A stretch of DNA of 64,000 bases, taken from positions 496,001-560,000 of the forward strand of contig NZ_AP025637.1 of the NCBI RefSeq assembly GCF_022846615.1, in the 5' to 3' direction. The notes beneath the pieces are model-generated. The model made no database searches. It saw nothing but the letters and a program-made list of their open reading frames with translations, and was not told where the DNA came from. Source of the stretch: Roseomonas fluvialis. GTDB lineage: Bacteria > Pseudomonadota > Alphaproteobacteria > Acetobacterales > Acetobacteraceae. This document shows, piece after piece, positions 33,684 through 42,652 of the stretch. A program made the translations under genes and the position numbers. Each line of letters starts with the position of its first letter. Within the stretch, counting starts at the first letter, position 1.

Positions 33684-34564
33684 GCGAAGACCACCGCCGC
33701 GCCGGCGGCGAATTCGGGCGGCACCATGATCCCGCCCGGCGCCGTCACCGTCGGGATGCCGTCCAGCACCCGGCGCACCGCGGCGCCGCCATCCGAGGTG
33801 CGCACCACGATCCCGGCCATGTAGGGCGAGACCGGGGCGCGAACGCCCGGCAGCACCTCGGGCAGCGCCGCTTCGGGCAGCACGCGCACGCGGGTTTCCA
33901 TCACCTCGGCGAAGGGGCCGGCGGCGCGCGCTGCACCCGGCAGGCGCAGCAGGAAGCCGCCGGCGGGGTCGGGTTCGACCGGCAGGCCCGACACGCGCGA
34001 CAGGCGCGCGGCGGTCTCCGCCGGTTCGGCGGCGCACAGGATGGCTTCCTCCAGCGCCACCGCATTGTTCGCGTGGTCCATCCAGCGTTCCTGCCAGACC
34101 AGTTCGGGCGTCAAATGCCGGATCAACTGCACGCGCCCTTCCGGCGGGTCGGGGAAGGGCAGGCGGGCGAATTTGGCGATCGGCCCGCCGGCCTCCACCG
34201 GGCGTTCCAGCCAGGCCACGCCCGGGATGTCGATGCCCGCGGCACGCATGCGCGCAAGGTTCGCGTCCTCGTCCGTCATGGCCAGGGCGAGGATGTGCAT
34301 GCCCGGATAGCGTCCGAGGAAGCGGTTCAGCGTGTTGTCGAACAGCGCGGGGTCGAGGATCGCAATGAGCTCGATATAGCCGTGCCTGAGGAAGGCGCAG
34401 CGGTTGCCCGAACCGAACTTCTCCACCGGCAGGTCGGGCTTGCGCCGTCCGGATTGCTGCGCGACGGGGCTGAGCGCGAAGCCGAGCCGTTCATAGGCTG
34501 CGCACATCGGCGCGAGGTCGCGCGCGGCGATGCCGACATGATCGAGGGCGACGGCGGTGTTCAT
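33680..34564 (-). CDS. VOC (glyoxalase-like) family protein
   Basis: A 294-residue protein with a vicinal-oxygen-chelate N-terminal module: VALDHVGIAARDLAPMCAAY, FGSGNRCAFLRHGYIELIAI and YPGMHILALAMTDEDANLAR. The middle part, RLPFPDPPEGRVQLIRHLTP and LVWQERWMDHANNAVALEEA, fits the glyoxalase_3-type proteins with two half-modules. His (DHVG) and Glu (YIELI) are in metal-ligand positions. The reaction is unknown. It overlaps TrmO and GST genes by 4 nt. Confidence 0.82.
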   Translation of the reverse strand: MNTAVALDHVGIAARDLAPMCAAYERLGFALSPVAQQSGRRKPDLPVEKFGSGNRCAFLRHGYIELIAILDPALFDNTLNRFLGRYPGMHILALAMTDEDANLARMRAAGIDIPGVAWLERPVEAGGPIAKFARLPFPDPPEGRVQLIRHLTPELVWQERWMDHANNAVALEEAILCAAEPAETAARLSRVSGLPVEPDPAGGFLLRLPGAARAAGPFAEVMETRVRVLPEAALPEVLPGVRAPVSPYMAGIVVRTSDGGAAVRRVLDGIPTVTAPGGIMVPPEFAAGAAVVFA

Positions 34565-35214
34565 GCGGGATTCTCGTATTTGTCGAGCAGCCAGGCTGCG
34601 GGCTCGGCCGCGGCATCCGCGTACCAGCGTTCCACCAGCGGATGCGCCCGCACCGCCGCGACATAGCCGCGCGACGTCGCCGACAGGTCCGGCCCCCAGG
34701 TGATGAAGCGCGTCACCACCGGCGCATACATCGCATCCGCCGCGCCGAAGGCACTGCCGAACAGGAAGGGGCCGCCATGCGCGCCCAGCGCCTCGGCCCA
34801 GATCGCCTCGATGCGCGCGATGTCGGCCAGCGCCTCGGGCGTGCGGCGCTGGCCGGGGAAGGTCCGGCCGATATTCATGGGCATCGCCATGCGCAGGCCG
34901 CGGAAGCCGGCATGCATCTCGGCGGCGATGGCGCGCGCATGGGCGCGCGCGGCGCGGTCGGCCGGCCAGAGCGCTGGGGCGTGTTCGGCGCAGTATTCGC
35001 AGATCGCGAGGCTTTCCCAGACCCGCGCGCCCTTGTGCTCGAGGTAGGGCACCAGCCCCGCCGGCGTCGCCTGCTGGATCGCGGGCGTCGTGCCGCCGGC
35101 CAGGGGGATGACCGCCTCCTCGACATCCAGCCCGGCCAGGCGCACCGCCAGCCAGCCCCGCAGCGACCAGGACGAATACCGCTTGTTGCCGATGACCAGG
35201 CGACCGTCAGCCAT
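34561..35214 (-). CDS. Glutathione S-transferase family protein
   Basis: A 217-residue protein from ATG 35214, preceded by a strong Shine-Dalgarno (GGGAGGAGG). LVIGNKRYSSWSLRGWLAVR is the thioredoxin-like N-terminal motif with a Ser pair in the active-site position. QATPAGLVPYLEHKGARVWE carries the cis-Pro, and SLAICEYCAEHAPALWP the glutathione gamma-glutamyl contact (E-S-L-A-I). The helical C-terminal domain includes GPFLFGSAFGAADAMYAPVV. It is the first gene of the seven-gene minus-strand run and is divergent from the transaminase gene. Substrate unknown. Confidence 0.88.
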   Translation of the reverse strand: MADGRLVIGNKRYSSWSLRGWLAVRLAGLDVEEAVIPLAGGTTPAIQQATPAGLVPYLEHKGARVWESLAICEYCAEHAPALWPADRAARAHARAIAAEMHAGFRGLRMAMPMNIGRTFPGQRRTPEALADIARIEAIWAEALGAHGGPFLFGSAFGAADAMYAPVVTRFITWGPDLSATSRGYVAAVRAHPLVERWYADAAAEPAAWLLDKYENPA

Positions 35215-35357
35215 GCCCGCGCCCTCCTCCCGGCGCGGGCGGACCATGCCATGGGCGCGTGCCGTGGCGAAGCCCGCCTGCCCCGCCCGGCGGTGAGCCC
35301 GCTTGCCCATATGCCCGCCAGGGTGTTGTTTCACCGCCTGCCGATCGGAGCCGCCCC

Positions 35358-36692
35358 ATGAACGAACTCAGCGTGCCGCGTCCCAATTCGCTGGACGCCT
35401 ACTGGATGCCCTTCTCGGACAACAAGTATTTCAAGGGCGACACCTCGCGCATGCTCGCCCGCGCAGAGGGCATGTCCTATTTCACGCCGGAAGGTCGTGA
35501 GATCCTGGACGGCACCGCCGGACTGTGGTGCTGCAATGCCGGCCATGGCCGGCGCGAGATCACCGAGGCCATCCAGAAGCAGGCCGCGATCCTGGATTTC
35601 GCGCCGACCTTCCAACTCGGCCACCCGATCGCCTTCGAGGCCGCCTCCCGCGTGGCGGACATGACGCCCGAGGGGCTGGATCGCGTGTTCTTCACCAATT
35701 CCGGCAGCGAAAGCGCGGACACCGCGCTCAAGATCGCGCTCGCCTACCACAAGGCACGCGGCGACTCCTCGCGGGTGCGCCTCATTGGCCGCGAGCGCGG
35801 CTATCACGGCGTCGGTTTCGGCGGCATGTCGGTCGGCGGGATCGGGCCGAACCGCAAGCAGTTCGGCGCTCTGCTGCCCTATGTGGACCACCTGCCGCAT
35901 ACCCACCTGCCGGCAAAGAACGCCTTCAGCCGCGGCGAGCCGCCGCACGGCGCCGAACTGGCCGACGTGCTCGAGAACCTGGTCGCGCTTCACGGCGCCG
36001 AGACCATCGCGGCGGTCATGGTCGAACCCGTCGCGGGGTCCACCGGCGTGCTGGTACCACCCGTGGGCTACCTCAAGCGCCTGCGCGAGATCTGCGACCG
36101 GCACGGCATCCTGCTGATCTACGACGAGGTGATCACAGGCTTCGGGCGCCTCGGCACGGATTTCGGCGCCGAGCGCCTGGGTGTCGTGCCCGACATCATG
36201 ACCATGGCCAAGGGCCTGACCAACGCCGCGGTGCCGATGGGTGCGGTGGCGGTGAAGAACGGCATCTATGACGGGATCGTGCAGGGCACCTCGGCGGGGA
36301 TCGAGTTCTTCCACGGCTATACCTATTCGGGCCATCCGCTGGCCGCCGCGGCCGCGATCGCGACGCTCGAATTGCACAAGACCGAGGACCTGCCCGGCCG
36401 TGCCCGCGCCATCGAACCCTATTGGCAGGATGCGGTGCACAGCCTGAAGGATGCGCCCAACGTCATCGACATCCGCGACATCGGCCTGATCGGCGGCATC
36501 GAACTGGCGCCGCGGGCCGGCAAGCCGGGCCAGCGCGCCATGGCGGTGTTCCGCCGCTGCTTCGATGCCGGCGTGCTGGTGCGCGTGACGGGCGATATCG
36601 TGGCGCTCTCGCCGCCGCTGATCATCGAGAAGCCGCATGTGGACCGCCTGGTCGGCACGCTCGAAGATGCGATCCGGGCCGAGGCGGCCTGA
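35358..36692 (+). CDS. Omega-amino acid:pyruvate (beta-alanine) transaminase
   Basis: A 444-residue class III aminotransferase. [20 protein letters not shown] at the start is characteristic of beta-alanine:pyruvate transaminases. [20 protein letters not shown] binds PLP phosphate. [20 protein letters not shown] holds the Asp that contacts the PLP nitrogen, and [20 protein letters not shown] the Schiff-base Lys (position about 288). [20 protein letters not shown] is also conserved. It converts beta-alanine or other omega-amines with pyruvate to alanine and a semialdehyde. It is 9 nt before the degenerate receiver gene, so cotranscription is likely although the functions look unrelated. Confidence 0.9.
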   Translation: MNELSVPRPNSLDAYWMPFSDNKYFKGDTSRMLARAEGMSYFTPEGREILDGTAGLWCCNAGHGRREITEAIQKQAAILDFAPTFQLGHPIAFEAASRVADMTPEGLDRVFFTNSGSESADTALKIALAYHKARGDSSRVRLIGRERGYHGVGFGGMSVGGIGPNRKQFGALLPYVDHLPHTHLPAKNAFSRGEPPHGAELADVLENLVALHGAETIAAVMVEPVAGSTGVLVPPVGYLKRLREICDRHGILLIYDEVITGFGRLGTDFGAERLGVVPDIMTMAKGLTNAAVPMGAVAVKNGIYDGIVQGTSAGIEFFHGYTYSGHPLAAAAAIATLELHKTEDLPGRARAIEPYWQDAVHSLKDAPNVIDIRDIGLIGGIELAPRAGKPGQRAMAVFRRCFDAGVLVRVTGDIVALSPPLIIEKPHVDRLVGTLEDAIRAEAA

Positions 36693-36701
36693 GACCTGGC
36701 A

Positions 36702-37472
36702 ATGACGGACGATTCCGCGCCGCTCTGCATCCTGCTGGTCGACCCGATGCCGGGCACCCGCGTGACCGTGCAGGTCATGCTGGAGGATGCCGGGCACGAG
36801 GTGCTGCCCGTTTCCGACTGGGGGTCCGCGGAGGACCTGCTGCTGCGCACCGACGTGCAGGCGGTGGTGATGGCGCTGGTCGACGACGGAAGCGCCGCCT
36901 TCGAGGCTGCCGGCCGGCTGCGCGACAGGCTGCCCCCGCAGGGCGACCTGCCGCTGGTTGGCTACACCACCGGCCTGCGGCGCGGCGAGGAGGACGACGC
37001 GCTGGACGCCGGGTTCGACGTGCTGCTCGTGCGCCCCTTCGAGGATGCGGAACTGGCCGAGGCGCTGCGCCAGGCGGCGCACGACCGGACCCCGCCTCCC
37101 AAGCTCGACCCCGCGCGACGCGCGGCGATGCGCGCGGCCATGGGGCCGGCCGCACTTGCCGCCGCCGACGACGCCGCAATGGCGGTGCCCGCGGGCCTGC
37201 TGGTGCCGATCTATTCGAACGGCGCGACCGCCGCGGAATACGTGGCGGCGGGCGAGGCGATCGCGAGTGCGATGGCCGATGTCGGCGCCATCGCCGCAGA
37301 AGCGGCCGCGCGCCGCCTGGCCGAGGCGCCGGAGCAGGGCAGGCGCCTGGTCTATCCGCTGATGTCCGCCGTGGTCGCCGCGCGCGTGGCCCTGCGCACC
37401 GACAGGATGACCGCGGCCCGCGAAGACCCCATATGGGGGGCAAGCGACACACCCCCTGGAGAATCCCCGTGA
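36702..37472 (+). CDS. Degenerate receiver-domain protein
   Basis: A 256-residue protein. Residues 8-125 have the receiver fold pattern: [58 protein letters not shown] and [20 protein letters not shown]. The site of phosphorylation reads [12 protein letters not shown], where Ala replaces the Asp, and the conserved Lys before Pro-Phe is Arg. It should therefore not be phosphorylated in the usual way. Only one of the two acidic N-terminal residues remains (VDP). The C-terminal 130 residues are Ala-rich and helical, with no recognised output domain. It overlaps the CobW-like gene by 4 nt (GTGA), which ties it to the GTPase/ATPase/WD40 group. Confidence 0.75.
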   Translation: MTDDSAPLCILLVDPMPGTRVTVQVMLEDAGHEVLPVSDWGSAEDLLLRTDVQAVVMALVDDGSAAFEAAGRLRDRLPPQGDLPLVGYTTGLRRGEEDDALDAGFDVLLVRPFEDAELAEALRQAAHDRTPPPKLDPARRAAMRAAMGPAALAAADDAAMAVPAGLLVPIYSNGATAAEYVAAGEAIASAMADVGAIAAEAAARRLAEAPEQGRRLVYPLMSAVVAARVALRTDRMTAAREDPIWGASDTPPGESP

Positions 37473-38503
37473 GCGAGACATCCGCGCGCGCCCCCGTGCC
37501 CGTGACCGTCCTGACCGGCTATCTCGGTGCCGGCAAGACCACGCTGCTGAACCGCATCCTCACCGAGAACCACGGCCGCAAGTTTGCTGTTGTGATCAAC
37601 GAGTTCGGCGAGCTCGGCGTCGACAACGACCTGGTGGTCGATGCCGACGAGGAAGTCTTCGAGATGAACAACGGGTGCATCTGCTGCACCGTGCGCGGCG
37701 ACCTGATCCGCATCCTGTCGGGCCTGATGCGCCGGCGCGACCGCTTCGACGGCATCATCGTCGAGACCACGGGCCTGGCCGATCCCGCCCCGGTGGCGCA
37801 GACCTTCTTCGTCGACGAGGACGTGAAGCGCGCCACGAAGCTGGATGCGATCGTGACGGTGGTGGACGCGAAGCACCTGCCCGCGCGCCTGGCCGACAGC
37901 TCCGAGGCGCAGGAGCAGATCGCCTTCGCCGACATCGTCGTGCTGAACAAGATGGACCTGGTCAGCACGGCGGAAGCTGAGGAGGTCGAACGCCGCATCC
38001 GCGCCATCAACCCCTATGCCGAGATCCGCCGCGCCACGAAGTCCGACGTGCCGATCGACGCGGTGATCGGGCGCGACGCCTTCAACCTGGCGCGCATCCT
38101 GGAACGCGAACCCGAATTCCTGTCGGGCGAGGACGACCACGAGCACGACAGCGCGGTGAACAGCGTCTCGTTCGAAGTGGACCGCCCGATCGACGCGGAA
38201 CGCTTCAACGCCTGGATCACCCAGGTGCTGGCCGCCAAGGGCCAGGACCTGCTGCGCACCAAGGGCATCCTGCACTACGACGGCGACAGCCGGCGCTTCG
38301 CCTTCCAGGCGGTGCACATGATCGCCGATGGCGACTTCATCGGCGAGGCGAAGGAGTCCGACCCGCGCCGGTCGAAGATCGTCTTCATCGGGCGCGACCT
38401 GAACCGCCCATGGCTGCGCCGCGGCTTCGAGGCCTGCCAGGCCGGCGAGGACCAGGCGAAGATCGAGGCCGAGATCGCCCGCTGGAACGTCCCGGCTGGC
38501 TGA
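37469..38503 (+). CDS. CobW/ZNG-type GTPase (putative metallochaperone)
   Basis: A 344-residue G3E GTPase from GTG 37469, with GGAG upstream. [20 protein letters not shown] is the P-loop, [19 protein letters not shown] switch [21 protein letters not shown] the CxCC metal motif, and [18 protein letters not shown] the Walker B/switch II region. [20 protein letters not shown] is the guanine-specificity motif. The C-terminal CobW_C domain contains [21 protein letters not shown] His/Asp-rich loop (EDDHEHDS) could bind metal. Family members deliver zinc, cobalt or iron to client enzymes. The neighbours (degenerate receiver, GHKL ATPase, WD40 protein) suggest a small complex; no Zur box was recognised. 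Confidence 0.9.
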   Translation: MSETSARAPVPVTVLTGYLGAGKTTLLNRILTENHGRKFAVVINEFGELGVDNDLVVDADEEVFEMNNGCICCTVRGDLIRILSGLMRRRDRFDGIIVETTGLADPAPVAQTFFVDEDVKRATKLDAIVTVVDAKHLPARLADSSEAQEQIAFADIVVLNKMDLVSTAEAEEVERRIRAINPYAEIRRATKSDVPIDAVIGRDAFNLARILEREPEFLSGEDDHEHDSAVNSVSFEVDRPIDAERFNAWITQVLAAKGQDLLRTKGILHYDGDSRRFAFQAVHMIADGDFIGEAKESDPRRSKIVFIGRDLNRPWLRRGFEACQAGEDQAKIEAEIARWNVPAG

Positions 38504-38516
38504 GGCGCTCTCCGGC

Positions 38517-40259
38517 ATGACCGCGATCACCCGCCTGCGCGTCGGCGACGAGGCCTTCCTCGTCGCCGCGACGATCGAACGCTGCCCGAAATCCATGATG
38601 ATCCGGGAGCTGCTGCAGAACGCGCTCGAGGCCGCGGCCACGGCGCCGCAGGGCGACCGTCGGGTGGAGTTCTCGGCGGTCAGCGTCGACGGCGCGCGCA
38701 AGCTCGCGATCTGGAACACCGGCCGCGGCCTGACGCCGGACGAACTGTACCGGATGTGCGACATCGCCGCGTCGATCAACAAGGAGACGGGGCTCGACGC
38801 GAATTTCGGCATGGGCGCCAAGGTGGCCGCCCTGCCGTCGAACCGGCACGGGCTGCGCTACCGGTCCTGCCGCGACGGGTCGGTGCACGAGGTGATCCTC
38901 GGCAAGCGCGACGGGGTCTATGGCCGGGTCCACCAGCCTGGGCCGCGCGGCACGCCGACCGAGATCATCGAGGCGACCGCCGCAGCTCGCGCCGAGGGCC
39001 GCGAGACCGGCCAGGACTGGACCGAGGTGGTGCTGCTCGGCAACCGCCCCGACCAGGACACGGTCGCCGACCCCTATGGCGGGCAGCCCCGCAGTGCGCC
39101 GAATTGGCTGGCTGACACCATTGCCAGCCGGTTCTTCCGCTTTCCGGCCGGCATCCAGGTGACGCTGCTGCCGGGCGCTCGCCCGGGCCAGGCCGCCGCA
39201 CGGACCCTGCGCGGCACCGAACGGCGCCTCGCGGCCCTGGAGCACCACGAACGCGTCGCGGTGCCCGGCGGCATCGCGATCCACTATGCCTACGATCCGC
39301 ACGCGACCGAGGGCGCGGGACAGAATCCGGGGCGGCAGGGCGCGGCCCGGTCCACCGAGGGGATGGCCGCCATCGTCTTCCGCGGCGAGATCTACAACCT
39401 GCTGCGCGGGGCTTTCTGGCGGCGCGAGGCGCCGAGCTTCGGCATCCCGACCGGTGCGCGGCACGTCTCGGTGGTCATCGAGCTGCCGGCGAACCATCCG
39501 GTGCAGCTCGAGGGCTATCGCGAGTTCCTGCGCTATCGCGCGGACCTGCAGCGCCAGCTCCGGCTGCTTGACTTCGCCGCCCTGGCCGCCGAGCACCTGC
39601 CGTCCTGGCTAAAGGACATCCTGGACCGGAACTCGCCCTCCGCCAGCCTGGTGGTCGATGCGCGTTTCGCCATGGAGGAGCTGCTGCGCCAGCTTGGCGT
39701 GACCCGCCAGCGCCGCGCGCGCATCGTCGCGTCCGCGGCGGACCCCGCCGCGCCGAAGCCGGCCGCCGAGACCGCTGCGGCCGCGCCCGACGCCGCACCG
39801 CCCCCGGCGAAGACCGAGGACGACCCTGCCGCGCCGCCCCAGCTGCTGTTCGAGACGGCGCCCGAGATCTTCCTGCTGCGCGAGCCGGCCGAGATCGCCG
39901 ATGGCGGGCTGACGCACCGTGCCGCCTGCTACTACCCGGAAAGCCATCAGCTGCATGTGAACCTGGCCTACCCGGCGGTGACGACGCTGGCGCGGATGCT
40001 GGCAGGTGCGCAGGACGGCGAACCGGTCGCCCCGGCGGCGCTGATGGTCGCGGAACGCTTCACCGTGATGCGCGTGGGGCGCGCGCTGGTGCATGCGCTG
40101 GCCAAGCGCGGCCATCCGCGCGAATGGAACGAGGCACAGCTCCGCACGTTGTTCTCGCGCGAATGCCTGACCCTGGCGGCGGACGACGTGCATGCCGGGC
40201 TGACCGATGCGCAGGCCGCGTATCGCGACGCCGTCGCGGTGCCTGGCGGGGAGGCGTGA
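38517..40259 (+). CDS. Orphan HSP90-like (GHKL) ATP-binding protein
   Basis: A 580-residue protein without kinase His-domain or membrane segment. The Bergerat ATP fold covers about residues 20-200. The N box is IRELLQNALEAAA (Glu31, Asn35), the G1 box KLAIWNTGRGLTPDE, and the G2-like box ANFGMGAKVAALP (Gly98-x-Gly100, Lys102). Asn67 stands where adenine-binding Asp is usual (D-x-G-x-G). The catalytic Glu31 suggests ATP hydrolysis as in HSP90/MutL/MORC proteins. Residues about 200-400 form a second domain (VSVVIELPANHPVQLEGYRE). An Ala/Pro linker at about 405-440 leads to a C-terminal domain. Function is unknown. It starts 13 nt after the CobW-type gene and precedes a WD40 gene, so it is probably part of one operon. 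Confidence 0.75.
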   Translation: MTAITRLRVGDEAFLVAATIERCPKSMMIRELLQNALEAAATAPQGDRRVEFSAVSVDGARKLAIWNTGRGLTPDELYRMCDIAASINKETGLDANFGMGAKVAALPSNRHGLRYRSCRDGSVHEVILGKRDGVYGRVHQPGPRGTPTEIIEATAAARAEGRETGQDWTEVVLLGNRPDQDTVADPYGGQPRSAPNWLADTIASRFFRFPAGIQVTLLPGARPGQAAARTLRGTERRLAALEHHERVAVPGGIAIHYAYDPHATEGAGQNPGRQGAARSTEGMAAIVFRGEIYNLLRGAFWRREAPSFGIPTGARHVSVVIELPANHPVQLEGYREFLRYRADLQRQLRLLDFAALAAEHLPSWLKDILDRNSPSASLVVDARFAMEELLRQLGVTRQRRARIVASAADPAAPKPAAETAAAAPDAAPPPAKTEDDPAAPPQLLFETAPEIFLLREPAEIADGGLTHRAACYYPESHQLHVNLAYPAVTTLARMLAGAQDGEPVAPAALMVAERFTVMRVGRALVHALAKRGHPREWNEAQLRTLFSRECLTLAADDVHAGLTDAQAAYRDAVAVPGGEA

Positions 40260-40328
40260 TGTGGCACGCGCGCCCATGGCCCTCGCGGCCCCATCGCGCC
40301 ATACAGGGCGCATGACGAGGAGCATGGC

Positions 40329-41339
40329 ATGAGCAGCACCACGGCCGATTTCCTGCTCGACTCCCGCGGCCGTGCGCAGGATCTCGGCGCCTGGGTGGTG
40401 GGCGCCGCCTTCGGCCGCGACGGGCGCGCCGCCTTCGCGCTGGGCGACGGCACGGTGCGCCTGGACGATGGCTGGCGCAGCGTCGCCGCACATGACGGTG
40501 CCTGCCTGTCGATCGCGCCCGATGCGAAGGACGGCGTCATCACCGGCGGCGACGACGGCCGGCTGATGCGCACCGCGCCGGACGGTACCGCGACGCAGAT
40601 CGCGAGCTATGGCAGCAAGTGGGTTGATCACGTGGCCGCGCACGAATCGGGCCTGCGCGCCGCCGCGGTGGGCAAGGCGGTTCACCTGCTCGATGGCAAG
40701 GGCGCGGCGTTGAAGTCGCTCGCGCACCCGTCCACCGTCACCGGCATCGCCTTCGACGCCAAGGGCAAGCGCGTCGCGGCCTCGCACTACAACGGAGCGT
40801 CGCTGTGGTTCGTCGCGGCGAAGGAGGACAAGCCGCGGCTGCTTGAATGGAAGGGCAGCCACACCGGCGTGCTGGTCAGCCCGGACGGGACGCATGTGGT
40901 GACGTCCATGCAGGAGAACACGCTGCATGGCTGGCGGCTCGCGGACGGACAGCACATGCGCATGGCGGGCTACCCGTCCAAGACCAAGTCCTTCGGCTTC
41001 ACTGCGAAGGGGCGCTGGTTGGCCACGGCGGGGGCGGATTGCGTGGTGCTGTGGCCCTTCTTCGGCGGCGGACCGATGGGCAAGGCGCCGACCGAACTCG
41101 CCGGCGGCGATGGCGTGCTCTGCACCGTGGTCGCGTGCCATCCCACGCAGGAGGTGGTGGCGGCCGGTTTCGGCGACGGGCTGGTGCTGATCGCCGATGT
41201 CGCCTCGGGCCGCGTGGTGCCGGTGGCGGCGCCGCGCGGTTCGGCGGTCTCGGCGCTGGCCTGGGACGATGTGGGCGGGCTGCTCGCCTTCGGAACGGAA
41301 GCCGGCTTCGCCGGCGTGGTGGATTTGACGAAACGATGA
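40329..41339 (+). CDS. WD40-repeat protein
   Basis: A 336-residue protein with a good Shine-Dalgarno (AGGAG, 6 nt). Degenerate WD40 blades follow each other through the whole length. Examples are VVGAAFGRDGRAAFALGDGT, VITGGDDGRLMRTAPDG, VTGIAFDAKGKRVAASHYNG, VLVSPDGTHVVTSMQENTLH, FGFTAKGRWLATAGADCVVL and VSALAWDDVGGLLAFGTEAG. Six to seven blades of a propeller can be counted. No signal peptide is seen, so it is cytosolic. WD40 proteins of this type occur beside CobW-type GTPases in other alphaproteobacteria (remembered association), which suggests a scaffold for the metallochaperone. Here the GHKL ATPase lies between them. It overlaps the aldo/keto reductase gene by 4 nt. Confidence 0.85.
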   Translation: MSSTTADFLLDSRGRAQDLGAWVVGAAFGRDGRAAFALGDGTVRLDDGWRSVAAHDGACLSIAPDAKDGVITGGDDGRLMRTAPDGTATQIASYGSKWVDHVAAHESGLRAAAVGKAVHLLDGKGAALKSLAHPSTVTGIAFDAKGKRVAASHYNGASLWFVAAKEDKPRLLEWKGSHTGVLVSPDGTHVVTSMQENTLHGWRLADGQHMRMAGYPSKTKSFGFTAKGRWLATAGADCVVLWPFFGGGPMGKAPTELAGGDGVLCTVVACHPTQEVVAAGFGDGLVLIADVASGRVVPVAAPRGSAVSALAWDDVGGLLAFGTEAGFAGVVDLTKR

Positions 41340-42163
41340 CCGCACCGATCCTGACCACCCCCCGCCTGCGCATCCCGCGCATTGGCCTGGGTACCTGGGC
41401 GCTGCGCGGGGCCGAGGCGCAGCGCGCGGTCGAATCCGCTATCGGGCTCAGCTACCGCCACATCGACACGGCGGCGATGTACGGCAACGAGGACGCGGTG
41501 GGCGCGGGCATCGCCGCCTGCGGCCTGCCGCGCAGCGAAATCTTCCTGACCACCAAGGTCTGGTGGACGGAGCTCGCGCCGGACGCGCTGCGCGCCTCGG
41601 CCGAGGCGTCGCTGAAGCGGCTGGGCACGCCCTATGCCGACCTGGTGCTGATCCATTGGCCGTCCAAGGGCATGGACCTTGCGGCGTCGCTCGGCGCGCT
41701 GGCCATGCTGCAGGCGGATGGGCTGGCGCGCGCCGTGGGGGTCTCGAATTTCCCGCCGGGGCTGCTCAAGCGCGCGCTCGATCTGGGCATCGCCCCGATC
41801 GCGGCCCTTCAGGTCGAATGCCATGTCTACCTGTGGCAGGAACAGCTGGCGGCGCTGTGCCGGCAGCATGGCCTGGCACTGACCGCCTATTCGCCGATCG
41901 CGAAGGCGCGGGTCAACGACGACCCGGTGCTGCAGGGCATCGCCGCGAAGCATGGCGCCACACCCGTGCAGGTCGCGCTGGCCTGGCTGCTGGCGCAGGA
42001 GAATCTGGTCGCGATCCCGAAATCGGGCCGGCCCGAGGGCCAGCGCGACAACCTGGCCGCCGCCGCGCTGCGGCTCGATGCCGCCGACCTCGCCGCCATA
42101 GCAGCCTTGCCCAAGGATCGCCGCCTGGTGAATCCGGACTTCGCGCCGGACTGGGCCGCCTGA
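41336..42163 (+). CDS. Aldo/keto reductase
   Basis: A 275-residue NADPH-dependent reductase. GYRHIDTAAMYGNEDAVGAG-type sequence (here starting SYRHIDTAA) gives catalytic Asp and Tyr, TTKVWWTELAP the Lys, and LVLIHWPSKGMDL the His. RAVGVSNFPPGLLKRALDLG, ALQVECHVYLWQEQLAALC and LVAIPKSGRPEGQRDNLA are the cofactor-binding motifs of AKR5-like 2,5-diketogluconate-reductase relatives. It is soluble and reduces aldehydes or ketones; the physiological substrate is unknown. It overlaps the WD40 gene by 4 nt, so it belongs to that transcript. Confidence 0.92.
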   Translation: MTAPILTTPRLRIPRIGLGTWALRGAEAQRAVESAIGLSYRHIDTAAMYGNEDAVGAGIAACGLPRSEIFLTTKVWWTELAPDALRASAEASLKRLGTPYADLVLIHWPSKGMDLAASLGALAMLQADGLARAVGVSNFPPGLLKRALDLGIAPIAALQVECHVYLWQEQLAALCRQHGLALTAYSPIAKARVNDDPVLQGIAAKHGATPVQVALAWLLAQENLVAIPKSGRPEGQRDNLAAAALRLDAADLAAIAALPKDRRLVNPDFAPDWAA

Positions 42164-42235
42164 CCGGGGCCGGGGGTGGCAGGCCCCCGGCCGCCCATGC
42201 TTGATTGCGCCCGTTCAGATGCTGGAGCGATGACC

Positions 42236-42652
42236 ATGGCCGAACGCGACGACGACGAGGAATTCGACCTCGGCATCAGCCTCGAATCCGTGGCCGCGAT
42301 CGTCGATGCCGCCCGCGCCGTGCAGGAAGGCGAGGAAAGCGGCGCCGTCGCGCGCGACGAGGAGGACGAGGAGGGCCTCGAGGCCGAGGATGACGAGAAC
42401 ATGGACGAGGACGCGCTGCGCGCGTTCATCGCCGAGTTGAACGAGGACGAGCAGGCCTCGCTGATCGCCCTCGCCTGGGTCGGCCGTGGCGACTATGCCG
42501 GGCCAGATTTCGAGGAAGCGCGCACGCTGGCGAAGGAACGCAACATCCGCGACCCGGCCGAATACCTGCTCGGCATCGACATGCTGGGCGACATGCTCGA
42601 GGAAGGTCTCGCGGAACTTGGCCTGTCGCTCGAGGATGCGGACGGGTCGTGA
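42236..42652 (+). CDS. DUF3775 family acidic protein
   Basis: A 138-residue, very acidic protein. ATG 42236 is favoured because GGAG lies 8 nt before it; ATG 42230 and 42197 are in frame but poorly spaced. The N-terminal part includes DEEFDLGISLESVAAIVDAA followed by a run of Asp/Glu. The conserved C-terminal part is LRAFIAELNEDEQASLIALA, WVGRGDYAGPDFEEARTLAK and DPAEYLLGIDMLGDMLEEGL, which matches DUF3775. This family is common in alphaproteobacteria and has no assigned function. It overlaps the following lipoprotein gene by 4 nt. Confidence 0.85.
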   Translation: MAERDDDEEFDLGISLESVAAIVDAARAVQEGEESGAVARDEEDEEGLEAEDDENMDEDALRAFIAELNEDEQASLIALAWVGRGDYAGPDFEEARTLAKERNIRDPAEYLLGIDMLGDMLEEGLAELGLSLEDADGS

